Shown: positions 51,636-61,557, counted from the stretch's first letter. The stretch is 64,000 nt of DNA from Streptomyces sp. NBC_01341 (GCF_035946055.1 NZ_CP108364.1:4402001-4466000), one strand, 5' to 3'. Made by a program: numbers and translations. Notes: a model not told the origin generated them from the sequence alone.

Positions 51636-52919
51636 TCAGTTGCCCTTGACCGTGACCTTCTCGTCGTTCTTCAGCTGCTCCACGAGCTGCTTGACCTTGG
51701 CCTTGTCCCACACCAGGTTGCCGCCCACGCTGCCCGAGATCGGCATGTTCATCGACGTGCCCTCGCCGCCCGTGACGCCCTTCATCGCGAAGAACATCTT
51801 GCCGAGCGACCAGAGCGACATGTCCTTGTCCACGACCAGGGTGTCCAGGCCCGCGCCCATCGTCGGGTACAGCTTGAACGGGTTGAGGATCGTGGACGGC
51901 GTCGCCGTCTGGGAGGCCAGGGCCGCGAGGAACTTCTGCTGGTTCTTCGTGCGGTCCAGGTCACTGCCCGCGAAGGCGTACCGGGTGCGGACGAAGGCGA
52001 GGGACTGCTCGCCGTTCAGCGTCTGCTTGCCGGCCTGGAAGTCGGCGCCGGAGTTCTTGTCCTTGAAGGCCTTGGGGATGTCCAGCTCGACGCCGTCGAT
52101 CGCGTCCACGATCTTGGCGAAGCCGCCGAAGCCGATCTCGACGTAGTGGTCGATGCGCAGCCCGGTGTTGAACTCGACCGTGCGGACCAGCAGCTCCGGG
52201 CCGTCCTCCGCGTAGGCGGCGTTCAGCTTGACCTGGCGGCCGGTGCCCTTGAAGGTCTTACCGGACTCCGATCCCACGAAGCTGGGGATCTCGACGTTGG
52301 AGTCGCGGGGCAGGGAGATCAGCGTCGGCCCGTTGGAACCGTCGTGGAGGATCATCATCGAGTCGGTCCGCTTGCCCTCCGCGGAGCCGGTGTGGAGCTT
52401 CTTCTTGTCCTCGGCGGTCAGGCCCTCGCGGCTGTCGGAGCCCACGATCAGGTAGTTCGTGCCGTCGCCCTCGGAGGGGCGGTCGATGACCTTGGAGAGG
52501 TCGACGTCGCGCTTGAGCTTGCCGTCGGCCCAGAAGTACGTGCCGACGGAGACGGCGAGGACCACGACGACGAGCGTGAGCACGCCGACCTTGATGCGCC
52601 GGCCCCAGTTCGGGGCGGGGCGGGGCTGGACGTAACCACTGTCGCCGCCGTAGCCGCCACCGCCGCCGTGACCCCCGCCGTGGCCGCCGGCACCGTGACC
52701 GCCGCCGTAGACCTGGCCCGTGTTGTAGCCGCTGTCGTAGCCGGGGCCGTCGTCGTACCCCTGCCCCTGCTGCGGCGGGATGCGGGGCGGGGACTGCGGA
52801 GGCGCGGGGCGCCGCCGGACGTGCGGCATGGCGCGGGCGCCCTCGGGCTGCGGGCTGCCACTGCCCCGCCCGTAGCCATCGCCGGGTCCGCCGTTACGTC
52901 CTTCGGGCCAATCGTTCAT
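51636..52919 (-). CDS. LytR-CpsA-Psr family ligase 1
   Basis: 427-residue LCP protein. A Gly/Pro/Tyr/His-rich cytoplasmic N-terminus (1-105) precedes one transmembrane helix (about 110-130), then an extracytoplasmic LCP domain (about 150-350) with NYLIVGSDSREG, TDSMMILH, SLPRDS and TRYAFAGSDLDRTKNQQ. LCP enzymes transfer glycopolymers from undecaprenyl carriers to peptidoglycan. No LytR_C domain follows, unlike copies 2-4. ATG 52919. Confidence 0.92.
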   Translation of the reverse strand: MNDWPEGRNGGPGDGYGRGSGSPQPEGARAMPHVRRRPAPPQSPPRIPPQQGQGYDDGPGYDSGYNTGQVYGGGHGAGGHGGGHGGGGGYGGDSGYVQPRPAPNWGRRIKVGVLTLVVVVLAVSVGTYFWADGKLKRDVDLSKVIDRPSEGDGTNYLIVGSDSREGLTAEDKKKLHTGSAEGKRTDSMMILHDGSNGPTLISLPRDSNVEIPSFVGSESGKTFKGTGRQVKLNAAYAEDGPELLVRTVEFNTGLRIDHYVEIGFGGFAKIVDAIDGVELDIPKAFKDKNSGADFQAGKQTLNGEQSLAFVRTRYAFAGSDLDRTKNQQKFLAALASQTATPSTILNPFKLYPTMGAGLDTLVVDKDMSLWSLGKMFFAMKGVTGGEGTSMNMPISGSVGGNLVWDKAKVKQLVEQLKNDEKVTVKGN

Positions 52920-53038
52920 GCGGACAAGTGTGCCGCCTCGACCTGTGGCTCTTACAGGGTGTACGTGGGATCGGGTCACGGCTGTTGCCAAGCTGATGCA
53001 ATGCAACCGGGTGCAAGCCCCCGCATAAGGTGGACGGC

Positions 53039-53587
53039 ATGACAGATCAGCCCCAGCCATCGGAGGGTGCGGTTCCGGCCAAGCCGACCGCGGCCTCCCG
53101 GACCACCCTCAGCCACATCATGACCGGCAGTGACACCAATCTCCTGGGCACGGTGCACGGTGGCGTGATCATGAAACTGGTCGACGACGCGGCCGGTGCG
53201 GTCGCCGGCCGGCACTCCGGGGGTCCGGCGGTGACGGCGTCCATGGACGAGATGGTGTTCCTGGAGCCGGTCCGGGTGGGTGACCTTGTTCATGTCCGCG
53301 CCCAGGTGAACTGGACGGGGCGCTCCTCCATGGAGGTCGGCGTCCGGGTCATGGCCGAGCGGTGGAACGAGTCCACCCCGGCCCAGCAGGTCGGCAGCGC
53401 GTACCTGGTGTTCGCCGCGGTCGACGAGGACGGCAAGCCGCGGCCGGTGCCTCCGGTGGTGCCGGAGACGGAGCGGGACAAACGGCGCTACCAGGAGGCG
53501 CAGATCCGGCGTACGCACCGTCTCGCCAGGAGGCGCGCGATCATGGAGCTGCGGGAGCAGCGCGCCGCCGAGGGCATCGACGACTGA
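53039..53587 (+). CDS. Acyl-CoA thioesterase, hotdog fold
   Basis: 182-residue thioesterase of the BFIT/BACH-type hotdog family. The active-site segment is NLLGTVHGGVIMKLVDDAAG with the nucleophile-orienting Asp, and the long helix-containing FLEPVRVGDLVHVRAQVNWTGRSSMEVGVRV strand block follows. The C-terminus is Arg/Glu-rich. ATG 53039. It should release CoA from acyl-CoA. It stands alone between two LCP genes on the other strand. Confidence 0.88.
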   Translation: MTDQPQPSEGAVPAKPTAASRTTLSHIMTGSDTNLLGTVHGGVIMKLVDDAAGAVAGRHSGGPAVTASMDEMVFLEPVRVGDLVHVRAQVNWTGRSSMEVGVRVMAERWNESTPAQQVGSAYLVFAAVDEDGKPRPVPPVVPETERDKRRYQEAQIRRTHRLARRRAIMELREQRAAEGIDD

Positions 53588-53757
53588 GGACGCCCGCGTT
53601 CCGTCCTTCTCCTGGGACGGTCGTGTGCGGACGCCGAGGGCCCGGCGGCCGCCCGGCGCCGGACCCGCGCGGTGACCGGGGCACCCGGCACCGCGAGGGC
53701 CGACCTCAGGTGCTCCCGACGGGCAGGACCGTCACGGACAGGCCACTCGGCCGCCGG

Positions 53758-55257
53758 TCACGGACAGACCACCTGGTCGCCCGTGACCGTGCCGAACTCG
53801 CCTCGCTGGGGGTCCTCGGCCTTGACCCGGTGCACCTTCGTGAAGTCCGAACCGGCGATGACCTTCATGGTCCCGCCCTGCCCGTTCACCGCCCTCAGCT
53901 CGCATCCGGGCAGGGCGGTGGCCAGGGACTTGGCCGACCGGTCCCACCGCGGGTCGTAACTGACGATGGTCCGCGCCAGATCGCTGGTGCTGCCGCCCAG
54001 CGGTGCCCGGGTGGTGTTGAAGCCGGTGCCGCGCAGGGCCGCGTCGACGTCCTGGCCGAGCCCGTCCTTGCGCGTGCCGTTGTAGACCTGCACCCGGATC
54101 TGCTCCGGGGCGACATCGACGACCGTCGCCCTGGGCTGCTTCGGCAGCTGAGGCGCGAGCGGCCGGTCCTCACGCAGGGCCCGGAACAGCTTCTTCGACT
54201 TCTGCGCGTCCCACCTCACGGTGGAGCCGATGCCCTTGACCTGGTACCCCTTCTCCTGGAGGGGGACCGAGGCGAATTCGGACGAGGCCGGGGTGAAGCC
54301 GCGCATGGCCTTGCCGAGCTGCAGCATCTGTTCCGTCCCGAAGCCCTTGTCGGCGCGTACCGATTCGAGCATCGACGAGGCGACCTGCTGGAATTTCACC
54401 GGGTTCATCAGCACACCGCTGCTGGTCGTCTGCTTGATCAGCGCGGCCATGAACTTCTGCTGGCGCTGCATCCGGCCCAGGTCGGCGGCGCCGTCCAGGT
54501 GCCGGGAGCGCACGTACTGCAGCGCCCGGCCGCCGTCCAGACGGTGGGTGCCGGCGGTCAGGTCCAGCCCGGTGTACGCGTCCTTGAGGGGCTTGGCGGT
54601 GCAGACCTCCACGCCGCCCAGGGTGTCGACGGTCTTCATGAAGCTGGTGAAGTCGACCTCCAGGTAGTGGTCGATCTTGACCCCGGTCATCTCCTCGACC
54701 GTCCGCACGGTGAGGTGCGGCCCGCCCTCGGCGTAGGCCGCGTTGAGCTTCACCGGGTGTGCCGAGTGCTGCTTGCCGGTGGTCCCGTCGGTGTGCGCGG
54801 GGAGCTCGGCGTAGCTGTCGCGCGGGAGGCTGACGACGCTGGCGCGCTGTTTGTCGGCCGAGAGGTGGACGAGCATGAGGGTGTCGGTGCAGTGGCAGGG
54901 CGCGCCGCCCAGCCTGTACTTCTTCCTCTCCGCCTTGGTGATCTTGTCGCGGCCGTCGGTTCCGACGAGCAGCAGGTTCAGCCCGTGTCCGCCCTGCGGC
55001 CGGTTCTTCATGTCCTTGAAGGGGTCGACCCGGTCGATCCCGGTCTCCAGACCGCTCACCACGGCATGGCCGATACCACCGGCGCCGAGCACCAGCACCG
55101 ACAGCCCGGTGACGACCCGCATGCCCCACCGGGGCGCGGACTTCCGCCCGTCGCGCTTGCGCCCGCGGCTGCCCGCCTCGGGCTGCCGGGCCGGCCGGCG
55201 CTGAGGCGGAGCGGTGCGGGGGTGCGGTGGACGGGGCGATCGGTGCGGCGTGGGCAC
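53758..55257 (-). CDS. LytR-CpsA-Psr family ligase 2 with LytR_C
   Basis: 499-residue LCP protein. A Pro/Arg-rich N-terminus is followed by one transmembrane helix (about 47-66) and an LCP domain (about 90-310) with NLLLVGTDGRDKIT, SLPRDSYAELP and VKLNAAYAEGGPHLTVR. A C-terminal LytR_C-like region (about 395-499, QIRVQVYNGTRKDGLGQDV) completes it. GTG 55257 is preceded by GGAGG with good spacing; the frame is open much further upstream. It diverges from the glycosyltransferase gene. Confidence 0.92.
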   Translation of the reverse strand: MPTPHRSPRPPHPRTAPPQRRPARQPEAGSRGRKRDGRKSAPRWGMRVVTGLSVLVLGAGGIGHAVVSGLETGIDRVDPFKDMKNRPQGGHGLNLLLVGTDGRDKITKAERKKYRLGGAPCHCTDTLMLVHLSADKQRASVVSLPRDSYAELPAHTDGTTGKQHSAHPVKLNAAYAEGGPHLTVRTVEEMTGVKIDHYLEVDFTSFMKTVDTLGGVEVCTAKPLKDAYTGLDLTAGTHRLDGGRALQYVRSRHLDGAADLGRMQRQQKFMAALIKQTTSSGVLMNPVKFQQVASSMLESVRADKGFGTEQMLQLGKAMRGFTPASSEFASVPLQEKGYQVKGIGSTVRWDAQKSKKLFRALREDRPLAPQLPKQPRATVVDVAPEQIRVQVYNGTRKDGLGQDVDAALRGTGFNTTRAPLGGSTSDLARTIVSYDPRWDRSAKSLATALPGCELRAVNGQGGTMKVIAGSDFTKVHRVKAEDPQRGEFGTVTGDQVVCP

Positions 55258-55446
55258 GAGGGACACCTCCGCGGTGCGAGTGGGACTTTCGCACGGTAGG
55301 CCCATACGATCTGCAGACCGGTAGCAGACCCGGCGGCGCGCGCCGCAGTCCCCCGTTCGCGGTAACGTGGCGGCCGAATCACGCCGGCTCCAGGGGTGCG
55401 AAACCTCCGGAAGCCCTGGCACCCCCGAGGACCCCCCGAGGACCAC

Positions 55447-56469
55447 ATGCCTGCCGCGCAGCACCCCGCCGTCTCCGTGATCATGCCGGTACTCAACGAG
55501 GAACGCCATCTCAGGAACTCGGTCCGGCACATCCTGGAGCAGGAGTACGCCGGTGAGATGGAGGTCGTGATCGCCCTCGGCCCCTCGACCGACCGTACGG
55601 ACGAGATCGCTGCCGAGCTGGTCCGTGAGGACCCCCGGGTCCACACGGTGCCCAACCCCACCGGCCGTACGCCCGCCGCGCTCAACGCCGCCATCAAGGC
55701 ATCGAGTCACCCGATCGTGGTGCGCGTGGACGGCCACGGCATGCTCTCGCCGAACTACATCGCGACCGCGGTCAGGCTCCTGGAGGAGACCGGCGCGCAG
55801 AACGTCGGCGGCATCATGCACGCCGAGGGCGAGAACGCCTGGGAGGAGGCCGTCGCCGCCGCGATGACCTCGAAGATCGGCGTCGGCAACGCCGCCTTCC
55901 ACACCGGCGGGAACGCCGGCCCGGCCGAGACGGTCTACCTGGGGGTCTTCCGCCGCGAGGCGCTCGAGCGGGCGGACGGATACAACGTCGAGTTCATCCG
56001 CGCCCAGGACTGGGAGCTGAACTTCCGGATCCGTGAGGCGGGCGGTGTCATCTGGTTCTCGCCGGAGCTGAAGGTGCAGTACCGCCCGCGCCCCAGCGTC
56101 CGGGCGCTCGCCAAGCAGTACAAGGACTACGGCCGCTGGCGCCACGTCGTCGCCCGCTACCACTCCGGCTCGATCAACCTGCGCTACCTGGCCCCGCCGA
56201 CGGCCGTGTGCGCCATAGCCGTGGGCATCGTCGCCGGTGCCGCCGTCACCCCGTGGGCCTTCGTGGTCCCGGCCGGATACGCCGCGGCGATCGTCGCCGG
56301 ATCGCTCCCCGCCGGCAAGGGCCTCTCGCTGAAGGCGCGGGCCCAGATTCCCGTGGCCCTCGCGACCATGCACATGTCGTGGGGGTACGGCTTCCTGACC
56401 AGCCCGCGCTCCCTCGCGAGGAAGGTCATCGCCAGCCGCCGCCCGGCGGTCAGCGAGCAGACGGCCTGA
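55447..56469 (+). CDS. ExoA-like family 2 glycosyltransferase
   Basis: 340-residue inverting GT2-type enzyme. The nucleotide-sugar-binding start VSVIMPVLNEERHLRNSVRHIL and the metal-associated VVRVDGHGML are followed by GNAAFHTGGNAGPAETVYLGVFRREAL and QDWELNFRIREAGG. This pattern is that of succinoglycan ExoA-like transferases. About three C-terminal hydrophobic segments (about 250-310) suggest membrane association. ATG 55447. The product may be the glycan that the neighbouring LCP enzymes attach, but this is inferred only from proximity. Confidence 0.9.
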   Translation: MPAAQHPAVSVIMPVLNEERHLRNSVRHILEQEYAGEMEVVIALGPSTDRTDEIAAELVREDPRVHTVPNPTGRTPAALNAAIKASSHPIVVRVDGHGMLSPNYIATAVRLLEETGAQNVGGIMHAEGENAWEEAVAAAMTSKIGVGNAAFHTGGNAGPAETVYLGVFRREALERADGYNVEFIRAQDWELNFRIREAGGVIWFSPELKVQYRPRPSVRALAKQYKDYGRWRHVVARYHSGSINLRYLAPPTAVCAIAVGIVAGAAVTPWAFVVPAGYAAAIVAGSLPAGKGLSLKARAQIPVALATMHMSWGYGFLTSPRSLARKVIASRRPAVSEQTA

Positions 56470-56481
56470 CGGTCGTACGCG

Positions 56482-56523
56482 CAGGGGAAGGGGCCCCGCC
56501 GTCCGGCGGGTCCCCTTCCCCTG
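56482..56523. terminator. Bidirectional terminator
   Basis: 20-nt arms with one mismatch (56482-56501 and 56504-56523) between the converging glycosyltransferase and LCP gene 3. Confidence 0.88.
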
Positions 56524-56529
56524 GGTGCG

Positions 56530-58185
56530 TCAGAAGGTGAAGTCCGGATTCACCTTCATGCACTGCTCCTCCATGCCGTTCAGCGGGTTCGCCGACTCGG
56601 GAGTCTTCTCGTCCTCCGCCTTGGCCGGGTACGCCCCGTCCTCGCGCCAGTCGGCGCCGACCGCCAGGACGATGCCCGACACGTCGGTCGACCTCTTGAC
56701 CTGCGACACCGGGATCCCGAGTGCCTTGGCGACGGCCTGTGCATCACCCTCCAGGTCCGCGCTCGGGTAGAGGACGCCCGTCCTGGCCGCGCCCTCGACG
56801 CCCTGCGGATCGACCGAAGCCCTGGTGAAGCCCGAGTCCTTCAGCAGGCCCTTGACCGTGCCCGCACGGCCCTGAGCCGGGCCGAGGCTGTCCGTGCCGG
56901 TCGCGTTGCGCACGCTGACCGCGATGTCGGCGGGCGCGTCCGCCGGGTCCTTCGTGACCGGCGTCTTGCGCTTGGACGCCTTGCCGTCCAGAGGGATGTC
57001 CTCACGGACCATCCGGAAGACCTGCTCGGCCTCCTCCGGCTTCGGGAAGACCCGGCCGCTCAGGTTTCCCGTGCCGTAGACGTTCGGCATGGTCGTCATG
57101 GTGATGCGGTCGGTCGGCGCCTTCTGGAGTTCACCGGCCAGGTCGTAGAGCTTCTTGACGCTGTCGAGCCCGTTGTCGACCGTCAGTGCGGTGGTGGCCG
57201 CCTCGGCGAGACCCGTCAGTTTCCCGGGATCGGTGAGCTTGGTGCCCTTGCGCAGCTCACGCACCATCGAGTTCAGGTACTGGTGCTGGGCCTTGGTCCG
57301 GCCGAGGTCCGTGTTGTCCTCGAAGCCGTACCGCGTGCGCAGCCACTGGAGGGCCTGTTTGCCCTTGACGGAGGTGGTCCCCTCCTTGAGCTTCAGGCCG
57401 GACCCCTTGCCGTCGCGTGTGTGCGAGTAGACGTTGGCGTTCACACAGACCGGGACACCCCCCACCGCGTCCGCCATCGAGACCACACCGGAGAAGTCGA
57501 TCATCATGAAGTGGTCGATGGTGATGCCGGTGAGCTCGTACCAGGCGGCCACGGTGCACCCGGGGCCGCCGCGCTCCAGGCTCTCGTTCGTCTGGACGGG
57601 GACCGTGCTGGCGGGGAAGACCTTGCCGGAGTCGGGGTCCGTGCACCTGGGCATCTTCAGCATGGTGTCGCGCGGCATGCTGACGACCGAGATGTTGCTG
57701 CGGTCGGCGGAGAGGTGCAGCAGCATCTGCACGTCCGCGAGGGCGGGACCGCCGAAGTTCTCCTTGGCCCCGCCGAGCTTCTGGTTGGCCTCGGTGTCCC
57801 GGGCGTCGGAGCCGATGAGCAGGACGTTCAGAGGTGTCTGACCTGCGGCGTTGGCCTTGTGATCGGCCATCTTCTTGTCGCCGAGCGTCAGGTCCTCCTT
57901 CTTGATGTTGCCGTTGAGGTGTCTGTAATACAGATAACCGGCGCCGCCGGTGCCGAGTATCAGCAGGGCGAGGACGGACGCCACCCAGCGCAGTACGCGC
58001 CGCTTGCCCCCTTTGGCCGCCCGCCGTGAACGGCGGTTCGGCCCGCCGGAGCTCCGCCCGCCCGCCGACGCGGCCGACCGCCCCGATCTGCCGTGCCCCC
58101 CGTGGCCCTCCGCCTCGCTCGCGGCGGGGCCGTCGTGCCGTCCGCGAGGACGCGTTTCTCTCCCGCGCGTGCTGTTCCGTCCCAC
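56530..58185 (-). CDS. LytR-CpsA-Psr family ligase 3 with LytR_C
   Basis: 551-residue LCP protein. An Arg/Gly/His-rich cytoplasmic N-terminus (1-62), one transmembrane helix (about 66-87), LCP domain (about 115-320) with NVLLIGSDARDTEA, SMPRDTM and TRYGFEDNTDLGRTKAQ, and C-terminal LytR_C-like region (about 425-520, DIAVSVRNATGTD). GTG 58185 is preceded by a G-rich box. It is 48 bp downstream of LCP gene 4, so the two are probably one transcript. Confidence 0.91.
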   Translation of the reverse strand: MGRNSTRGRETRPRGRHDGPAASEAEGHGGHGRSGRSAASAGGRSSGGPNRRSRRAAKGGKRRVLRWVASVLALLILGTGGAGYLYYRHLNGNIKKEDLTLGDKKMADHKANAAGQTPLNVLLIGSDARDTEANQKLGGAKENFGGPALADVQMLLHLSADRSNISVVSMPRDTMLKMPRCTDPDSGKVFPASTVPVQTNESLERGGPGCTVAAWYELTGITIDHFMMIDFSGVVSMADAVGGVPVCVNANVYSHTRDGKGSGLKLKEGTTSVKGKQALQWLRTRYGFEDNTDLGRTKAQHQYLNSMVRELRKGTKLTDPGKLTGLAEAATTALTVDNGLDSVKKLYDLAGELQKAPTDRITMTTMPNVYGTGNLSGRVFPKPEEAEQVFRMVREDIPLDGKASKRKTPVTKDPADAPADIAVSVRNATGTDSLGPAQGRAGTVKGLLKDSGFTRASVDPQGVEGAARTGVLYPSADLEGDAQAVAKALGIPVSQVKRSTDVSGIVLAVGADWREDGAYPAKAEDEKTPESANPLNGMEEQCMKVNPDFTF

Positions 58186-58233
58186 CAGGACCCCCCTGCT
58201 GCTCAGACTTCCCTGTGGCGCGACGACCCGTCG

Positions 58234-59937
58234 TCACTTCGCGCATACCGCCTTGTCGGCGCTTGCCTTCTGAATGTCCTCCGGTGCCTTTCGCGGACCG
58301 GTGAGGGGCACTCCGGCGCCCTCGTAGTCCGCGCCCAGGGTCAGCACCATCGCCTGAGTCCCTCCGGTGCCGGGCTTCCCCTGCTTCAGCGCGGTGGCGG
58401 GCAGGCCCATGATGTCCGCGAGCGCGCGGGCCTGGTCCGCCTGTTCCGGCACGTACGCCAGCGTGGTCCTGTCGCTCTTCGCCGGGGCGTTCGACCCGTT
58501 CGTGGCGTCGGGCACGCCCTGTTCGTCCTGCAGCCAGCGGACGGTCGCGCCCGCCGCGCCGGTGAGGTCACCGCCGTTCTGGACATCGACGTCGATGTCG
58601 GCGGGCTTCGCCCTGCTGCCGGCGAGGACCGCTTCCCGCTTGGTCCTGGCCGCCCTCTCCTGGGCCTTCACCTCGGTGAGGGAGGTGTCGGAGCGCATCA
58701 GGCCGAAGAGCTGCGGGGCCTTCTGCTGGTCGACGACCACCGTGACGGGCGTCGGCTCGGCCGGGTTGTCCACCACCGGCAGCGTCGCGAAGGTGATGTT
58801 CTTCGTGTCGATCCTGCCGAGCTCCCTGGCGAGCGAGGTCAGCTTCTTGATCGACCCGATTCCGGAGTCGACGGTGAGCGCCTTGGTCGCGGCGTCGGCC
58901 AGCTTGAAGAGCTTGCGCGGGTCGGTCAGCGTGTCGTCGGACTTCATCCTGCGGATCATCGAGCCGATGAACTGCTGCTGGATCTTGATCCGGTCGAGGT
59001 CGCTCTGGTTGCCGAAACTGTGGCGGGTGCGGACGAAGGCCAGCGCCTGCTCGCCCTCGACGGTGGACCGCCCGGCCGGCAGGTCGAGGTGGGAGTCGGC
59101 GTCGTTGACCGGCTTTGCCAGGCAGACCTCGACGCCGCCCACGGCCGTGGAGAGCGTCTTGACCGCGTTGAAGTCGACCATCATGAAATGGTCGACCGGC
59201 AGGCCGGTGATCTTCTCGACCGTGCGCATCGTGCAGCCGGGGTCGCGGCCCTCCTGGCCGAGGCTCACGTTGAAGCGGATGTTCTTCGTGCCGGGTATGA
59301 CCTTCTCCGAGCCGTCCGGCTGCTTGGTGGTGCAGTCCGGCACGTCGGTTATCAGGTCCCGGGGGATGCTCAGTGCCGTCGCGTTGGTGCGGTCGGCGGA
59401 GACGTGGAAGAGGATGTTGGTGTCGGCGTGGCCGGTGCTCCCCTTGTCGCCGTAGCCCTCGTTGCCCTTGCCGGTCCGCTTGTCCGTGCCGATGATCAGG
59501 ATGTTGAGCGGGCTGTCGGCGTGGGCGACGGTTCTGCTGCCCGCGTCGCCCACGTCGACGGTCACGAGGTTGCCGTTGAACTTCTGGTAGAGGGCGTAGG
59601 CCCCCGCCGACCCGGCGAGGGTCACGAAGGCCATGACCCCGCCGGTCCACAGCAGGACCTTGCGCCGGCGCGACCTCGGCTGCTTGTGCCCGCGGTGGCC
59701 GGCCGGCGGTTCCTGGCCGGGGCCGCCGCGCGTACGGTTCCGCTGTGCGGGCACACGCCCGGGCGATTCGCCGGATTCACCCCCACTGCCGGAGGGGTCG
59801 CCGGTGCCCCCGGAGGGGCCGGGCGGTTCTGCTCCGGAGTGGTTCAGTCGCAATTCGTAATTGCCGGTCTGCGGGTTGAGTATCCACTGGTCGGCGGGGT
59901 CGATTTCCTCCGCCCGCCCACGCCTGTGCGCGTCCAC
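58234..59937 (-). CDS. LytR-CpsA-Psr family ligase 4 with LytR_C
   Basis: 567-residue LCP protein. The N-terminus VDAHRRGRAEEIDPADQWIL is the form typical of Streptomyces LCP proteins, then a Gly/Pro/Ser-rich region, a transmembrane helix (about 94-116), an LCP domain (about 140-345: NILIIGTDKRTG, SIPRDLITDVP, TRHSFGNQSDLDRIKIQQ) and LytR_C-like region near 460-540. I chose GTG 59937 because that conserved N-terminus starts there; the frame is open to 60114. Second gene of the LCP run 5-4-3. Confidence 0.92.
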   Translation of the reverse strand: MDAHRRGRAEEIDPADQWILNPQTGNYELRLNHSGAEPPGPSGGTGDPSGSGGESGESPGRVPAQRNRTRGGPGQEPPAGHRGHKQPRSRRRKVLLWTGGVMAFVTLAGSAGAYALYQKFNGNLVTVDVGDAGSRTVAHADSPLNILIIGTDKRTGKGNEGYGDKGSTGHADTNILFHVSADRTNATALSIPRDLITDVPDCTTKQPDGSEKVIPGTKNIRFNVSLGQEGRDPGCTMRTVEKITGLPVDHFMMVDFNAVKTLSTAVGGVEVCLAKPVNDADSHLDLPAGRSTVEGEQALAFVRTRHSFGNQSDLDRIKIQQQFIGSMIRRMKSDDTLTDPRKLFKLADAATKALTVDSGIGSIKKLTSLARELGRIDTKNITFATLPVVDNPAEPTPVTVVVDQQKAPQLFGLMRSDTSLTEVKAQERAARTKREAVLAGSRAKPADIDVDVQNGGDLTGAAGATVRWLQDEQGVPDATNGSNAPAKSDRTTLAYVPEQADQARALADIMGLPATALKQGKPGTGGTQAMVLTLGADYEGAGVPLTGPRKAPEDIQKASADKAVCAK

Positions 59938-60159
59938 GGTTTCCTGAATCCTCCGTCGGTGCCACGCGAGGCACCTCCCCCGGCAGGGCCCTCGGTTGCT
60001 TCTTCCGGTCAGCGCCGTCTGATGACCGCGAGCACCGGATCGCGTCAGCGTAACCGGCGGAATCGGCCACAGGGGCCGTGCGTGACGCAGTCCACGCCCC
60101 TTACAACCGGGCATTCCGCCTATTCCGCTCCGATTGCGTCCTGATACTTGGGCATTGCT

Positions 60160-61557
60160 TTACGAGTCGCACGGGTCATCAGCCGCATTGGACCCCGAAT
60201 AGGTCGGAGCCGGCGTCGGGCTGCCGTCCCCGGATGCGCCGGGCTTTTCGCCGGACGGGTTCTCGGAGCTGTGATCCGCCTGTGAATCTCCGGAATTGTT
60301 CTTCTCGGGCGGGACCACGGTGACGGGCTCGTCCTTCCTCAGCTGGGTGAAGAGCCTGTCGGCGTCCGGCTGCACGAGCTCGTCCCGGTTCGCGTCGGCG
60401 CGGTAGGCCTGCCTGGGCACGGTCAGGAACTGCACCTTCTCGGTCGGGACGTTCCGCATGCCGCGCACCAGGTCGTACAGGTCCCGCAGCGAGTCGAGGC
60501 CCGGGTCGGTGGTCACCGACTTGGTCGCCGCGTCCAGCACCGGGTAGAGCCGCGTCGGGTTCAGCAGGACGCCGTTGCTCTGCATCTTGTTGACCAGGGC
60601 CCCGAGGAACTTCTGCTGGCGGTCCATGCGCTCGGTGTCGCTGCCGTTCCCGATCGACTTGCGGGCCCTGACGTAGCCCAGGGCCTGCTCGCCGTCGAGC
60701 TCCTGGCGCCCGGCGGGGAGCTTGAGGTGGGCGTCGGCGTCGTCGACCGGCTTCTTGAGGCAGACCTCTACGCCGTCCACCGCGTCGACCATGTCCTTGA
60801 AGCCCGCGAAGTCGATGACCATGTGGTGGTCGACACGGATACCCGTCATCTTCTCGACCGTGCGGATCGTGCAGGCCGTGCCGCCGAGCTCGAAGGCCCA
60901 GTTGAACTGCGCGAACTGCTGTTTGGTCGCCTTGCCGTCCGCCGTGTGGCAACTGGGGATCTCGGACATCAGGTCGCGGGGGATGGACACCGCGGTCGCG
61001 CTCCGGCGGTCGGCGGCGAGGTGCAGCAGGATCGTCGTGTCCGAACGCTGGCTGCCGCCGTCGTCGCGGCCGTACGCGCTGTTGTCCCCGGACCGGGTGT
61101 CGGAGCCGATCAGCAGGATGTTCTGCGCGTCGTGTGCGACGGGCAGCGGCCTGTCCTTCTCGTACGCCTTGAGCTCGGCCGCGGCGCTGGTGTCCGTGGT
61201 GATGTTGCCGTCCAGCTTTTTGTACAGCCACCAGCCGACCCCGGCCGCGACCAGCACGAGGAAGGAGACGGCGAGGGCGGTCCAGCGGAGCCAGTGGCTC
61301 TTGTGGCCTTCGCGCTCGGGGCGCGCGGCCCAGGTTCCGTCCCCGCCCTCCCCGCCGGCGCTTTCCGGGGCCGCCGTCCCGGCGGTGTCGCCCTCGCCGC
61401 TCCCGACGCCGCTCCCGGCGTCCCGGCGGTCGCCGTCGTTCTCCGGGGCGGTCCCGGACGCGTCGCGCGCCCCGTCCTCGGGCTCGTCCCCTGCCGAGTG
61501 GTCGGGGCGGTCCGGTTCGGCCGGAGGGCCGGGGCTGTCGCTCACGTCTGCGTCCAT
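60160..61557 (-). CDS. LytR-CpsA-Psr family ligase 5
   Basis: 465-residue LCP protein. A strongly acidic N-terminus (about 1-80) precedes a transmembrane helix (about 90-111) and an LCP domain (about 135-340) with NILLIGSDTRSG, SIPRDLMSEIPS, and RARKSIGNGSDTERMDRQQ. In that last block Ala replaces the more usual Thr before the Arg. The C-terminus is a Ser/Pro/Glu-rich tail with no LytR_C domain. It is the promoter-proximal gene of the LCP run 5-4-3. ATG 61557. Confidence 0.9.
   Translation of the reverse strand: MDADVSDSPGPPAEPDRPDHSAGDEPEDGARDASGTAPENDGDRRDAGSGVGSGEGDTAGTAAPESAGGEGGDGTWAARPEREGHKSHWLRWTALAVSFLVLVAAGVGWWLYKKLDGNITTDTSAAAELKAYEKDRPLPVAHDAQNILLIGSDTRSGDNSAYGRDDGGSQRSDTTILLHLAADRRSATAVSIPRDLMSEIPSCHTADGKATKQQFAQFNWAFELGGTACTIRTVEKMTGIRVDHHMVIDFAGFKDMVDAVDGVEVCLKKPVDDADAHLKLPAGRQELDGEQALGYVRARKSIGNGSDTERMDRQQKFLGALVNKMQSNGVLLNPTRLYPVLDAATKSVTTDPGLDSLRDLYDLVRGMRNVPTEKVQFLTVPRQAYRADANRDELVQPDADRLFTQLRKDEPVTVVPPEKNNSGDSQADHSSENPSGEKPGASGDGSPTPAPTYSGSNAADDPCDS

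Noticed and set aside
53362..55299. 645-residue plus-strand open frame across LCP gene 2
   Set aside because: Arg/Gly-rich shadow with no domain and no start signal; LCP gene 2 on the other strand has clear motifs.
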